From Thalassotalea sp. (GTDB lineage Bacteria; Pseudomonadota; Gammaproteobacteria; Enterobacterales; Alteromonadaceae): DNA of 44,142 nt. Below, in pieces: positions 1-7,374 of the stretch (position 1 is its first letter; each line of letters starts with the position of its first letter). Under the pieces are notes generated by a model, which saw nothing but the letters and a program-made list of their open reading frames with translations, did no database searches and was not told where the DNA came from. The stretch lies in assembly GCA_022448425.1 (NCBI GenBank), contig JAKVCY010000136.1, forward strand, positions 1-44,142, given 5' to 3'. A program made the translations under genes and the position numbers.

Positions 1-2
1 AA

Positions 3-128
3 GTGATAATTTCACAAATTTCCTCGTTGGAGAATGACTACAACAGCATCAATTTGCTTTATTCTAACTTCCCTGATATGGCTCTGAAGTGGTTAAATAT
101 TTATTTCAATTGGTATAAGTCTAAATAG
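3..128 (+). CDS. Possible 3' end of an unidentified gene (partial)
   Basis: An open frame enters from the left edge and runs 41 codons to TAG at 126-128. The peptide ends in ALKWLNIYFNWYKSK, which reads like ordinary protein (aromatic-rich, basic tail) but matches no family I recognise. It is followed about 20 bases later by a hairpin terminator shared with the convergent gene, as expected for a real gene end. The stretch is too short to be certain it is coding. Confidence 0.35.
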   Translation: MIISQISSLENDYNSINLLYSNFPDMALKWLNIYFNWYKSK

Positions 129-143
129 AAAACGATGTAAATC

Positions 144-169
144 AAAAACGCCAACACAAACGTTGGCGC
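144..169 (-). terminator. Rho-independent terminator of the acyl-CoA dehydrogenase gene
   Basis: A 7-bp stem, CGCCAAC (149-155) with GTTGGCG (162-168), closes a 6-nt loop. Read leftward it is followed by a TTTTT run (complement of 144-148). It lies about 30 bases past the stop of the leftward gene. It could also stop transcription of the possible rightward gene ending at 128. Confidence 0.8.
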
Positions 170-196
170 TTTGAAAAGAGAAATAACAGCTCTTAA

Positions 197-1993
197 TTAG
201 AACTGGAAGGCGTCACTATCCATGGCCATCATTGAATCAACACCATTTACCATGCATGCGGCATGACCTTTAGCGCGAGGGAGCATGCGGTGGAAGTAGA
301 ACTGTGCTGCTTGTATTTTAGCTTGGTAGAAATCGACCTCATCACTGCCTTCGGCAATTTTATCTTGAGCGACTTTCGCTGACCTTGCCCAGAAATACGC
401 AAGCGTTACGTAACCAGAATACATTAGATAATCCACTGAGGCACCGCCCACTTCGTCTGGGTTACTCATCGCTTTTTTAGCAATGGTTTCTGTTAAGCCT
501 TGCCACTCTTGTGCATATGCCATGATAGGCTTGATAAATTCAGCCATCGCAGGGCTGTCATAGTTTTCTTGGCAGAATACTGTCACTTCCTGCGCAAATG
601 GTTTTAAAATTTCACCTTGTGTGCCAAGTACTTTTCGGCCGAGTAAATCGAGTGCTTGAATACCTGTAGTACCTTCATAAATACAGGTAATCTTGGTATC
701 ACGCATTAACTGCTCCATACCCCACTCTTTGATGAAACCATGACCACCAAATATTTGAACACCGTGGCTAGTAGCTTCAAATCCAAGTTCGGATAAGAAT
801 GCTTTAGCAATCGGCGTTAATAGCGCAAGTTTGGTGTCGACTTCTTTGCGTTTTGCCGCATCAGTTTCGCGATGACCAATATCAACTAACTGAGCAAGGT
901 ATGAAACGAATGCGCGCCCACCTTCTGCAATTGTTTTTTGAGTTAGCAACATGCGTCGTACATCTGGATGCACAATAATAGGGTCTGCCGGGCCATCAGG
1001 ATTTTTAGGGCCAGTAAGTGAACGCATTTGTAACCTATCTTTTGCGTAGGCTAGCGCGCCTTGGAAAGCTGCTTCCGCTGATCCTACACCTTCGTTAGCA
1101 ACACCAATACGCGCTGCGTTCATAAAGGTAAACATGCAGTTAAGGCCGCGATTTACTTCACCTAGCAGATAACCTTTTGCACCATCAAAGTTAATTACGC
1201 AAGTTGCGTTGCCATTAATCCCCATTTTGTGTTCGATTGAACCACAGTTGACGCCGTTACGCTCGCCGACAGAGCCGTCGTCGTTAATCGACATTTTAGG
1301 GACAGCGAAAAGTGAAATACCTTTAGTACCTGCTGGTGAGCCAGGAAGACGAGCAATAACAATATGAATGATGTTGTCTGATAGGTCATGGTCGCCTGAT
1401 GAAATAAATATCTTGGTACCAGTAATTGAATAGCTGCCGTCGTCTTGGAGCTCGGCTTTAGTTCGCAGCATACCTAAATCCGTACCGCAATGTGGTTCGG
1501 TGAGACACATGGTGCCCGTCCAGTTTCCGTTAACTAGCTGAGGTAAAAAAGTTTGCTTTTGTTCTTCTGTTCCATGTGCTTCGATAGTGGCGCAGGCACC
1601 GTGGCTTAAACCTGGGTACATTGCAAAGCTGTGATTTGCGCCAATAATCATTTCGGACACAGTAATATTTAGAGAGTGAGGAAGACCTTGTCCGCCAAAT
1701 TCTTCAGATTGAGAAAGCGTAGGCCAGCCACCGTCGATGTACTGTTGATAAGCGTCTTTAAAACCATCAGGCGTAGTGACGATTCCATCTTCCCATTTAC
1801 AGCCCTGTTGGTCACCAGACTGGTTAAGTGGTGCAACAACTTGCTCGGTAAACTTTGCCGCCTCAGACATGATGGCTTCAATCATATCGTTCGTTGCTTC
1901 TTCATAGCCTAATTGTTGATACAAGGACTCACACGATAATAACTCTTGCAGAACGAACTTTACGTCTCTTAGTGGTGCTTTGTATTCAGGCAT
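197..1993 (-). CDS. Acyl-CoA dehydrogenase, large DmdC-like type
   Basis: A 598-residue FAD-dependent acyl-CoA dehydrogenase that would make the alpha,beta-double bond in an acyl-CoA thioester. It is longer than classical ~380-residue enzymes. It starts with the short N-terminal module seen in this subfamily (MPEYKAPLRDVKF), then the usual N-terminal, middle (TEPHCGTDLG, FISSGDHD) and C-terminal dehydrogenase domains, then an extra ~120-residue C-terminal domain. The probable catalytic base is Glu440 in CIYEGTTGIQALD, the position used by the 3-methylmercaptopropionyl-CoA dehydrogenase (DmdC) group. Many such proteins act on ordinary fatty acyl-CoAs, so the substrate is open. Start: an in-frame GTG/ATG extension to 2056 exists, but the ATG at 1993 has a GGAG ribosome site 7 bases upstream and gives the family N-terminus. 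Monocistronic; a palindrome at 2041-2058 may be its operator. Confidence 0.9.
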   Translation of the reverse strand: MPEYKAPLRDVKFVLQELLSCESLYQQLGYEEATNDMIEAIMSEAAKFTEQVVAPLNQSGDQQGCKWEDGIVTTPDGFKDAYQQYIDGGWPTLSQSEEFGGQGLPHSLNITVSEMIIGANHSFAMYPGLSHGACATIEAHGTEEQKQTFLPQLVNGNWTGTMCLTEPHCGTDLGMLRTKAELQDDGSYSITGTKIFISSGDHDLSDNIIHIVIARLPGSPAGTKGISLFAVPKMSINDDGSVGERNGVNCGSIEHKMGINGNATCVINFDGAKGYLLGEVNRGLNCMFTFMNAARIGVANEGVGSAEAAFQGALAYAKDRLQMRSLTGPKNPDGPADPIIVHPDVRRMLLTQKTIAEGGRAFVSYLAQLVDIGHRETDAAKRKEVDTKLALLTPIAKAFLSELGFEATSHGVQIFGGHGFIKEWGMEQLMRDTKITCIYEGTTGIQALDLLGRKVLGTQGEILKPFAQEVTVFCQENYDSPAMAEFIKPIMAYAQEWQGLTETIAKKAMSNPDEVGGASVDYLMYSGYVTLAYFWARSAKVAQDKIAEGSDEVDFYQAKIQAAQFYFHRMLPRAKGHAACMVNGVDSMMAMDSDAFQF

Positions 1994-2261
1994 TTTACGT
2001 CTCCAGTAAAAACTATTTAGGTAAAAATTAACTGCTCCTGACGTGATGACTATCACGTATCCCTTTGAGCATTTGTGTTGTCTACTGAATTAATTTTAAG
2101 CAGTGGAATTTTATAAAACCAATGAATAATAGCTATGACATACTATTCTTAATTTTTATAGTTTAACTAGGGAACAGGATTGAGAAAGCAGGGTGCAGAG
2201 TTGATAAAGGAAAGGCTCGAAGGCTAAATTCTTTTAATGGATAGAAATGATTACGATAAAA
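1994..2261. other. Intergenic region upstream of the acyl-CoA dehydrogenase
   Basis: The gap between the two leftward genes is 312 bases, including the terminator listed separately at 2262-2288. It should carry the promoter of the acyl-CoA dehydrogenase gene. It contains a perfect inverted repeat at 2041-2058. I see no confident -35/-10 pair and no open frame of note. Confidence 0.5.
2041..2058. promoter_or_regulatory. Palindromic operator candidate (CRP-like)
   Basis: A perfect 7-bp inverted repeat, ACGTGAT-GACT-ATCACGT, centred about 56 bases upstream of the acyl-CoA dehydrogenase ATG. The core GTGA-N6-TCAC has CRP/FNR-family spacing, with C and G instead of the outer T and A of the CRP consensus. 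Which regulator binds is inference; a TetR- or GntR-type fatty-acid regulator is also possible. Confidence 0.45.
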
Positions 2262-2288
2262 AAATAGCGGCCAAGGTTGCCGCTATTT
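2262..2288 (-). terminator. Terminator after the M49-like peptidase gene
   Basis: A 10-bp stem, AAATAGCGGC (2262-2271) and GCCGCTATTT (2279-2288), with a 7-nt loop. The complement of the A-run at 2258-2264 gives the T-tract leftward. A TTTTT run on the other side makes it potentially bidirectional. Confidence 0.85.
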
Positions 2289-2305
2289 TTCTTTGACGAG
2301 ATTTA

Positions 2306-3958
2306 TTAAGGTAAATTCAGTACCTGTTTACCTTGTTCAAAAGTAATATCGACAGGAATATTAGCAGATTCAAGTTTCGCTAAACTCTGTGCTAAATCTT
2401 CTTTGATTAAGCCTTTCTCTGCGACAAGTTTAGCGACGCCGTCATAATCGCCGTCACCTTGTAGCTTCAAAATAAGTTCAGACAGTGAGTCAACCGCTGC
2501 TGTCATTTTGTCCATATCTACACTGTAGAAGCCTTGTTCGTCTCGGCTAAATGCGCCTTGCTCTTGGAAGTAATTAAAACGAACCATATTCGCTTTACCG
2601 TGAGCGGAACTTGCGCCAAAACGTACTGAGCGGAAAATCCCCGCCATGAAGGTTACGTAATAGTCTTCTAGCTGGCCTTCAGTTATCGATCCATTGGCAA
2701 GTAGTTCCTTGACCATGTATAAGCCCAATACATCTGCTTTACCTTCTTCTAAAGCTGATGCATGCTCTTTTAGTGCCTGGCGTACAGTACCTTTGTCATT
2801 AATGGTGTTCTTAATACCAAGGCCGTGCGCAACTTCGTGGAACATAGTATTTGCGAAGAAACCATTAAAGGTGACGTGTTTACGTTGCTCTTCAACAATA
2901 AGTTCGTCGGCGATTGGCAACATAATGGCGTCAAACTTAGCACGCATCGCATTTTTTAGCTGTAAGCGACGTGTCCCTTTGGCTAACTGAACTTCTTCAT
3001 CATTAGGTAGGTTAATAGCAATTGTTTTACCACCTGCATTTGAGTGGCCAGCATAATAAATAACGTCGTATGCGTTTAAGTCAGCATCTGAGCCAGGAGT
3101 TTCTTTCTTATACTTTTTTGCGACAGGAAGGTCTTTCTGTAATTGTGGTAAGTATTCTGCGTATTTGGCGAGCTTATCGCTCCATGCCATATCTTTGACT
3201 AATACATATGATTCGAACCCTGCACGATAGCCAAATAGTTGATCTTCATATGTTTCGATTGGACCGATGACGACGTCAATAGGGTTGGTCTTCATGTCCA
3301 TCCAAGCAAAATCAGATGCTTGGTAGTCATCACTGCGCATTGCTTGAGCACGCATAGTTAAGTAATTTGCAAACTCTTTATTATCAGCAAAGCTTGCTGC
3401 CTTTTCTAAGATTGCAGCAGCTCGATTAATCTCGTCGCTGAATATTTCTGAATAAGCGATCGTGGTTAGCTTACCGTTGCCATCGCGTTGGACGATTGAA
3501 TACAAGCCATTTTTATCTGCAAATTCTGATTGCTCAAATCCAGCCTTTGTCATATCCGCTGGATAGAATTGCGCTCCTAGTGGTTTTGCATCAAAACCCT
3601 TAAGAAATGGCTTGTCACCATCCATTCTATCCCATGGGCCGTAGTTTATTGCCGCAAATGCTTTTACTTTGGGATCGCTAATGCCAGCAAGGAAAGCGTC
3701 TTTGTTTTCACCAAAAGCTTGTAGCCAGAATAAATCGTCCATGATCTTCGATGCATCGATAAGCAGCGATAGCATTTGCTTTTGATTTTCAGATAGATGA
3801 CTTAGATCGGCAGATAATGTAACTGGTTTATAGATGTCTAATTTGTTTTGGTAGCCTTCAACAAGTGAAGTGGTAGCTGCTGTATCTGTTGTTTTTTCAC
3901 CGCAGGCCATAAGGCTAGACGCTAAAAAAGCAGCCATTGCAATTTTGCTCAATTTCAT
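2306..3958 (-). CDS. M49-like (dipeptidyl-peptidase III-type) zinc peptidase lipoprotein
   Basis: A 550-residue predicted lipoprotein: a hydrophobic signal peptide ends in lipobox LMAC with Cys19 as the lipidated residue. The zinc site is HEVAH (His374, Glu375, His378). The third ligand is probably in EEGKAD (Glu404/Glu405), the equivalent of EECRAE in dipeptidyl peptidase III. The downstream helix and overall size fit the M49/DPP III-like hydrolases often annotated as Zn-dependent hydrolases. Eukaryotic DPP III has the hexapeptide HExxGH, so this protein has the shorter HExxH form reported for some bacterial relatives. The predicted location is the periplasmic face of a membrane, where it could trim short peptides; substrate unknown. 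The ATG at 3958 gives the signal peptide directly. The ribosome site is weak. Single gene with its own terminator. Confidence 0.8.
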   Translation of the reverse strand: MKLSKIAMAAFLASSLMACGEKTTDTAATTSLVEGYQNKLDIYKPVTLSADLSHLSENQKQMLSLLIDASKIMDDLFWLQAFGENKDAFLAGISDPKVKAFAAINYGPWDRMDGDKPFLKGFDAKPLGAQFYPADMTKAGFEQSEFADKNGLYSIVQRDGNGKLTTIAYSEIFSDEINRAAAILEKAASFADNKEFANYLTMRAQAMRSDDYQASDFAWMDMKTNPIDVVIGPIETYEDQLFGYRAGFESYVLVKDMAWSDKLAKYAEYLPQLQKDLPVAKKYKKETPGSDADLNAYDVIYYAGHSNAGGKTIAINLPNDEEVQLAKGTRRLQLKNAMRAKFDAIMLPIADELIVEEQRKHVTFNGFFANTMFHEVAHGLGIKNTINDKGTVRQALKEHASALEEGKADVLGLYMVKELLANGSITEGQLEDYYVTFMAGIFRSVRFGASSAHGKANMVRFNYFQEQGAFSRDEQGFYSVDMDKMTAAVDSLSELILKLQGDGDYDGVAKLVAEKGLIKEDLAQSLAKLESANIPVDITFEQGKQVLNLP

Positions 3959-4072
3959 AATGTTTTTCTCAGAGTATTTGACGATAAGAGACTAGGGAAA
4001 ATAAATGGTGAGTGCAAGCGGTAAGAAGTACTCACTAACCTAAATGTGGAGGAATTAACTAAATTTTGGATA

Positions 4073-4098
4073 TAAAAAAGCCGGCTATGAAGCCGGCC
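4073..4098 (-). terminator. Terminator after rpsT
   Basis: Two GCCGGC arms (4080-4085 and 4092-4097) form a GC-rich stem with a 6-nt loop. The A-run at 4074-4079 becomes a T-run when read leftward. It lies 25 bases beyond the rpsT stop. Confidence 0.85.
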
Positions 4099-4122
4099 TT
4101 TGAAGCTGATTACAAAAACAAA

Positions 4123-4383
4123 TTAAAGTGCTTTGATAGCAGCGTTTAAACGGCTCTTACTACGAGCAGCTTTGTTTTTGTGGATAAGACCTTTAGTTGC
4201 GTAACGATCTAAAATCGGTTGCGCAGCAGCAAGTTCTTTAGTTGCCAATTCTTTGTCACCGGCTTCAATTGCAGCGATTACTTTTTTAACTAAAGTGCGC
4301 ATCATTGAACGACGGCTTGCATTGTGTTGACGGCGCTTTTCAGATTGTACCGCGCGCTTCTTAGCTTGCTTTGAGTTAGCCAA
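4123..4383 (-). CDS. rpsT: 30S ribosomal protein S20
   Basis: An 86-residue basic protein starting [18 protein letters not shown] and ending [10 protein letters not shown], clearly bacterial S20, which binds 16S rRNA early in small-subunit assembly. The start codon is TTG (complement of 4381-4383), with AGGAG six bases upstream; no ATG fits the conserved N-terminus. E. coli rpsT also starts with UUG, which takes part in S20 autoregulation, so the rare start may be a conserved control feature here. A sigma70-type promoter lies about 50-80 bases upstream. It is divergent from murJ, the same pairing as in Pseudomonas. Confidence 0.98.
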   Translation of the reverse strand: MANSKQAKKRAVQSEKRRQHNASRRSMMRTLVKKVIAAIEAGDKELATKELAAAQPILDRYATKGLIHKNKAARSKSRLNAAIKAL

Positions 4384-4432
4384 GGTGAACTCCTAAATAT
4401 GATAAATATATAGCCTAAATTTAAGGCGACGA

Positions 4433-4461
4433 AATATGCCTGTTTTGTGACGAATTGTCAA
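4433..4461 (-). promoter_or_regulatory. Sigma70-type promoter of rpsT
   Basis: On the leftward strand, a perfect -35 TTGACA (complement of 4456-4461) is separated by exactly 17 bases from CATATT (complement of 4433-4438; 4 of 6 matches to TATAAT). It lies about 50 bases upstream of the rpsT start, a suitable position for a highly expressed ribosomal protein gene. Confidence 0.7.
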
Positions 4462-4678
4462 ACACTTTCATAAGAAAAGTTCGAATTATCGCTGCATTTT
4501 TCATCGACTCTGTTTGTTTGAGCTAAGATGGCTGAGACACAAGCTACATCATTTTGCTCTGCATAATGTTGGTTGCGCATTTTATAGAACTTTTATCATG
4601 ATTGCACTTGTTTATTTGTCGCCCTTAAAAGGATAATGATCGCTCTATTAAAAATGTAAAAACGAACGGATTGTTAAG
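4462..4678. other. Intergenic region between rpsT and murJ (murJ promoter side)
   Basis: The divergent rpsT-murJ gap is 295 bases. The rpsT promoter is listed separately. The rest should carry the murJ promoter: TTGCGC near 4573 and TTGCAC near 4603 have A/T-rich -10-like hexamers, but spacing is off optimum and I do not assign one. GGA at 4668-4670 is the likely ribosome site for the murJ TTG start. No small gene seen. Confidence 0.5.
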
Positions 4679-6268
4679 TTGAGCAAAAAGCTAATTAAGT
4701 CAGGCATTATTGTTAGCGCAATGACCATGATTTCTCGTGTTTTAGGATTAGTACGAGATGTAGTTATTGCGAATGTCATGGGGACAGGTGCTGGTGCAGA
4801 TGTCTTCTTCTTTGCCAATAAGATCCCTAACTTTCTGCGTCGCTTATTTGCTGAAGGTGCTTTTGCACAGGCGTTTGTGCCGGTTTTAAGTGAATACCAA
4901 GCGTTAGATGAGAAAAACGGTACTGATGAAACGCGAAAGCTCATTGCGCAAGTATCCGGTACACTGGGTGTTGTAATAACCCTAGTAACCGCTATTGGCA
5001 TGATAGCGTCACCGATTATTGTAGCCCTATTCGGATTTGGTTGGTTCCTTGACTGGTATCACGGTGGTGCGCAGGCCGAAAAATTCGAATTAGCGTCGAG
5101 CCTACTTAAAATCACCTTTCCTTATTTATGGTTTATTAGCCTTACAGCACTTGCCGGAGCGATATTAAATACGTTGGGCAAATTTGCGGCCGCTGCATTT
5201 ACCCCTGTGCTACTTAATGTGTGTATTATCGGTTGTGCCATCTTTTTAATCGAATATGTCGCTTCTCCCGAGTATGCCCTGGCATGGGGCGTCTTTTTAG
5301 GTGGCTTAGTTCAGTTTTTGTTTCAAATACCTTTTTTGTATCGTGCAGGCGTATTGGTTAAACCCACGTGGGGCTGGCAAGAAAAGGGCGTTGCTAAAAT
5401 TCGCAAATTGATTGTACCTGCGTTGTTTGGCGTGTCTGTTACGCAAATCAATTTACTTCTCGACACTTTGATTGCTAGTTTTCTAATTACAGGCTCAATT
5501 AGCTGGCTTTACTATGCCGACCGTTTACTGGAATTTCCCCTAGGGCTTTTTGGTATTGGCATTGCGACAGTTATCCTGCCTAGCCTAGCTGGCCTGCATG
5601 CGCGAGAAAACAAAGGCGAGTTTTCGGCAACGATAGATTGGGGCATCAGAGTGGTGTCTCTTATGGGAATGCCGGCATTAGCGGGTTTAATGGTGTTATC
5701 ACAGCCTATTATTATGCTGCTGTTTATGCGCGGTGAGTTCAGCCAAATAGATGTTCTGCAGGTTTCCTATGCGCTTTACGCATATTTATCTGGTTTAGTG
5801 AGCTTTATGTTTATCAAGGTATTAGCGCCAGGCTACTACTCTCGACAAGATACCAAAACACCCGTGAAAATAGGGATCAAAGCGATGGTCGCTAATATGT
5901 TGTTTAATTTAATGTTGGCCCCATATCTTGGTTATGTTGGGCTTGCGTTAGCGACGACGCTTTCGGCAACTTTGAATGCATATTGGTTATATCAAGGACT
6001 AAAAGCAGATTCGGTATTCCTGCTAACGTCAAAAACTAAACTGTTTCTTGTTAAATTAGCGTTGTCCGCGATGGTAATGGCCGGCTTTGTATATTACCTA
6101 TCACCTTCATTTGATGATTGGTTAACGTTTAGCTTTTTAGAGCAGACTTGGCGCGTTTCAGCATATATTGCGGCAGGGGGTGTGATGTATTTTATTACGC
6201 TGTTTTTAATGGGAATTAGGTTCAGTGATTTTAAGGTCGCGAAAAAGAGCATAAATTCTGTTCGCTAG
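4679..6268 (+). CDS. murJ: Lipid II flippase MurJ
   Basis: A 529-residue multi-spanning membrane protein of the MATE/MOP superfamily that moves lipid II across the inner membrane for peptidoglycan synthesis. Diagnostic N-terminal stretches are MTMISRVLGLVRD, ADVFFFANKIPNFLRRLFAEG and AFAQAFVPVLSEY. About 14 hydrophobic segments follow, with the charged residues in TM1-2 that the family needs (Arg in SRVLG and LVRD). Start: TTG at 4679, with GGA 8 bases upstream and the family N-terminus; no in-frame ATG upstream fits. Leads the rightward housekeeping run; ribF follows after a 94-base gap. Confidence 0.96.
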   Translation: MSKKLIKSGIIVSAMTMISRVLGLVRDVVIANVMGTGAGADVFFFANKIPNFLRRLFAEGAFAQAFVPVLSEYQALDEKNGTDETRKLIAQVSGTLGVVITLVTAIGMIASPIIVALFGFGWFLDWYHGGAQAEKFELASSLLKITFPYLWFISLTALAGAILNTLGKFAAAAFTPVLLNVCIIGCAIFLIEYVASPEYALAWGVFLGGLVQFLFQIPFLYRAGVLVKPTWGWQEKGVAKIRKLIVPALFGVSVTQINLLLDTLIASFLITGSISWLYYADRLLEFPLGLFGIGIATVILPSLAGLHARENKGEFSATIDWGIRVVSLMGMPALAGLMVLSQPIIMLLFMRGEFSQIDVLQVSYALYAYLSGLVSFMFIKVLAPGYYSRQDTKTPVKIGIKAMVANMLFNLMLAPYLGYVGLALATTLSATLNAYWLYQGLKADSVFLLTSKTKLFLVKLALSAMVMAGFVYYLSPSFDDWLTFSFLEQTWRVSAYIAAGGVMYFITLFLMGIRFSDFKVAKKSINSVR

Positions 6269-6362
6269 ATGCTGATTCTTTAACGAGACTAATATATAAT
6301 TCGTCGGTTTTTCAGTAGAGGAGTTGGCTTAAACGTTGGCCAACCTAGGCATAAGCGCTGTA

Positions 6363-7286
6363 ATGCAGTTAGTTCGTGGGATACATAATATAAAAGCAAC
6401 CGATCATGGTTGTGTATTAACTATTGGTAATTTCGATGGTGTGCATTTAGGACATCGTCGCGTTATCTCTGCGTTGGTGGAAAAAGCTAAAGCATTGTCA
6501 TGTCCTTCAGCTGTAATGGTGTTTGAACCTCAGCCGCAGGAGTTATTTAGCCCCGAAACCGCGCCTGCAAGATTGACACGCTTACGTGATAAATATGCTT
6601 TGCTCGAAGAACTCGGCGTTGAGCGCTTAATTTGCGTTAATTTTAACAAAGCGTTTGCCAGTCAAAGTGCTGACCATTTTGTGGAACAACTACTTGTCAA
6701 CAAGCTGGGTATTAAACACTTAATCATTGGCGATGATTTTCGATTCGGTAAAAATCGTGCAGGTGATTTTGCGATGCTCAGCCGCGCAGGACAAGAGCAT
6801 GGCTTTGGTGTTTCTGACACGGCAAGTTTTAAGCTCGAAGATTGTCGTATTAGCAGCACTGAAATTAGACAAGCCTTGGAGCAAGATAATCTCGCTACGG
6901 CTGCCTCAATGCTCGGACGCCCGTATTCTATTCATGGCAGAGTATTTCACGGTGACAAACGTGGCAGAGAATTAGGTTTTCCTACCGCTAATGTGAAACT
7001 TAAACGACGTGTTTCGCCAGTTTCTGGTGTTTATGTCGTACAAGTGCATATTGGGGGTGATAAATTCTATGGAGTTGCTAACATTGGCGCTCGACCTACC
7101 GTTGCGGGGTTAAGGCAACAATTAGAAGTTCATATTTTCGATTTCAACCAAGAAATATACGGTGAAGCGATTGAAGTCGAACTTCTAGAGAAGATCAGAC
7201 AAGAGAAGAAGTTCAGCAGTTTAGCTGAATTAACGGCACAAATAGAACGAGACGCTGAACAAGCGCGTCGTTATGTAAACAATTGA
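6363..7286 (+). CDS. ribF: Bifunctional riboflavin kinase / FAD synthetase
   Basis: 307 residues that convert riboflavin to FMN and then FAD. The N-terminal nucleotidyltransferase domain shows VLTIGNFDGVHLGHRR, including the HLGH nucleotide-binding motif, and ISSTEIRQAL near its end. The C-terminal kinase domain shows GRELGFPTANV and YGVANIGARPT. Length matches E. coli RibF (313). The ATG at 6363 (MQLVRGIHNIK) matches the family N-terminus. An in-frame TTG at 6336 would add nine residues and lies 13 bases from a strong AGAGGAG at 6316-6322, so it cannot be excluded. Located between murJ and ileS, as in many gammaproteobacteria. Confidence 0.95.
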   Translation: MQLVRGIHNIKATDHGCVLTIGNFDGVHLGHRRVISALVEKAKALSCPSAVMVFEPQPQELFSPETAPARLTRLRDKYALLEELGVERLICVNFNKAFASQSADHFVEQLLVNKLGIKHLIIGDDFRFGKNRAGDFAMLSRAGQEHGFGVSDTASFKLEDCRISSTEIRQALEQDNLATAASMLGRPYSIHGRVFHGDKRGRELGFPTANVKLKRRVSPVSGVYVVQVHIGGDKFYGVANIGARPTVAGLRQQLEVHIFDFNQEIYGEAIEVELLEKIRQEKKFSSLAELTAQIERDAEQARRYVNN

Positions 7287-7374
7287 GTTAATTTTGTTGT
7301 GCTATCGCATCAGTTAATGCCATTGACGATGCAGTAGACAATGCAACAGATAAATTGAACGGATAAAGACATAA

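Noticed and set aside
4648-5001. 117-codon leftward frame over the start of murJ
   Set aside because: It mirrors the conserved MurJ N-terminus; no ribosome site, and composition is typical of a shadow.
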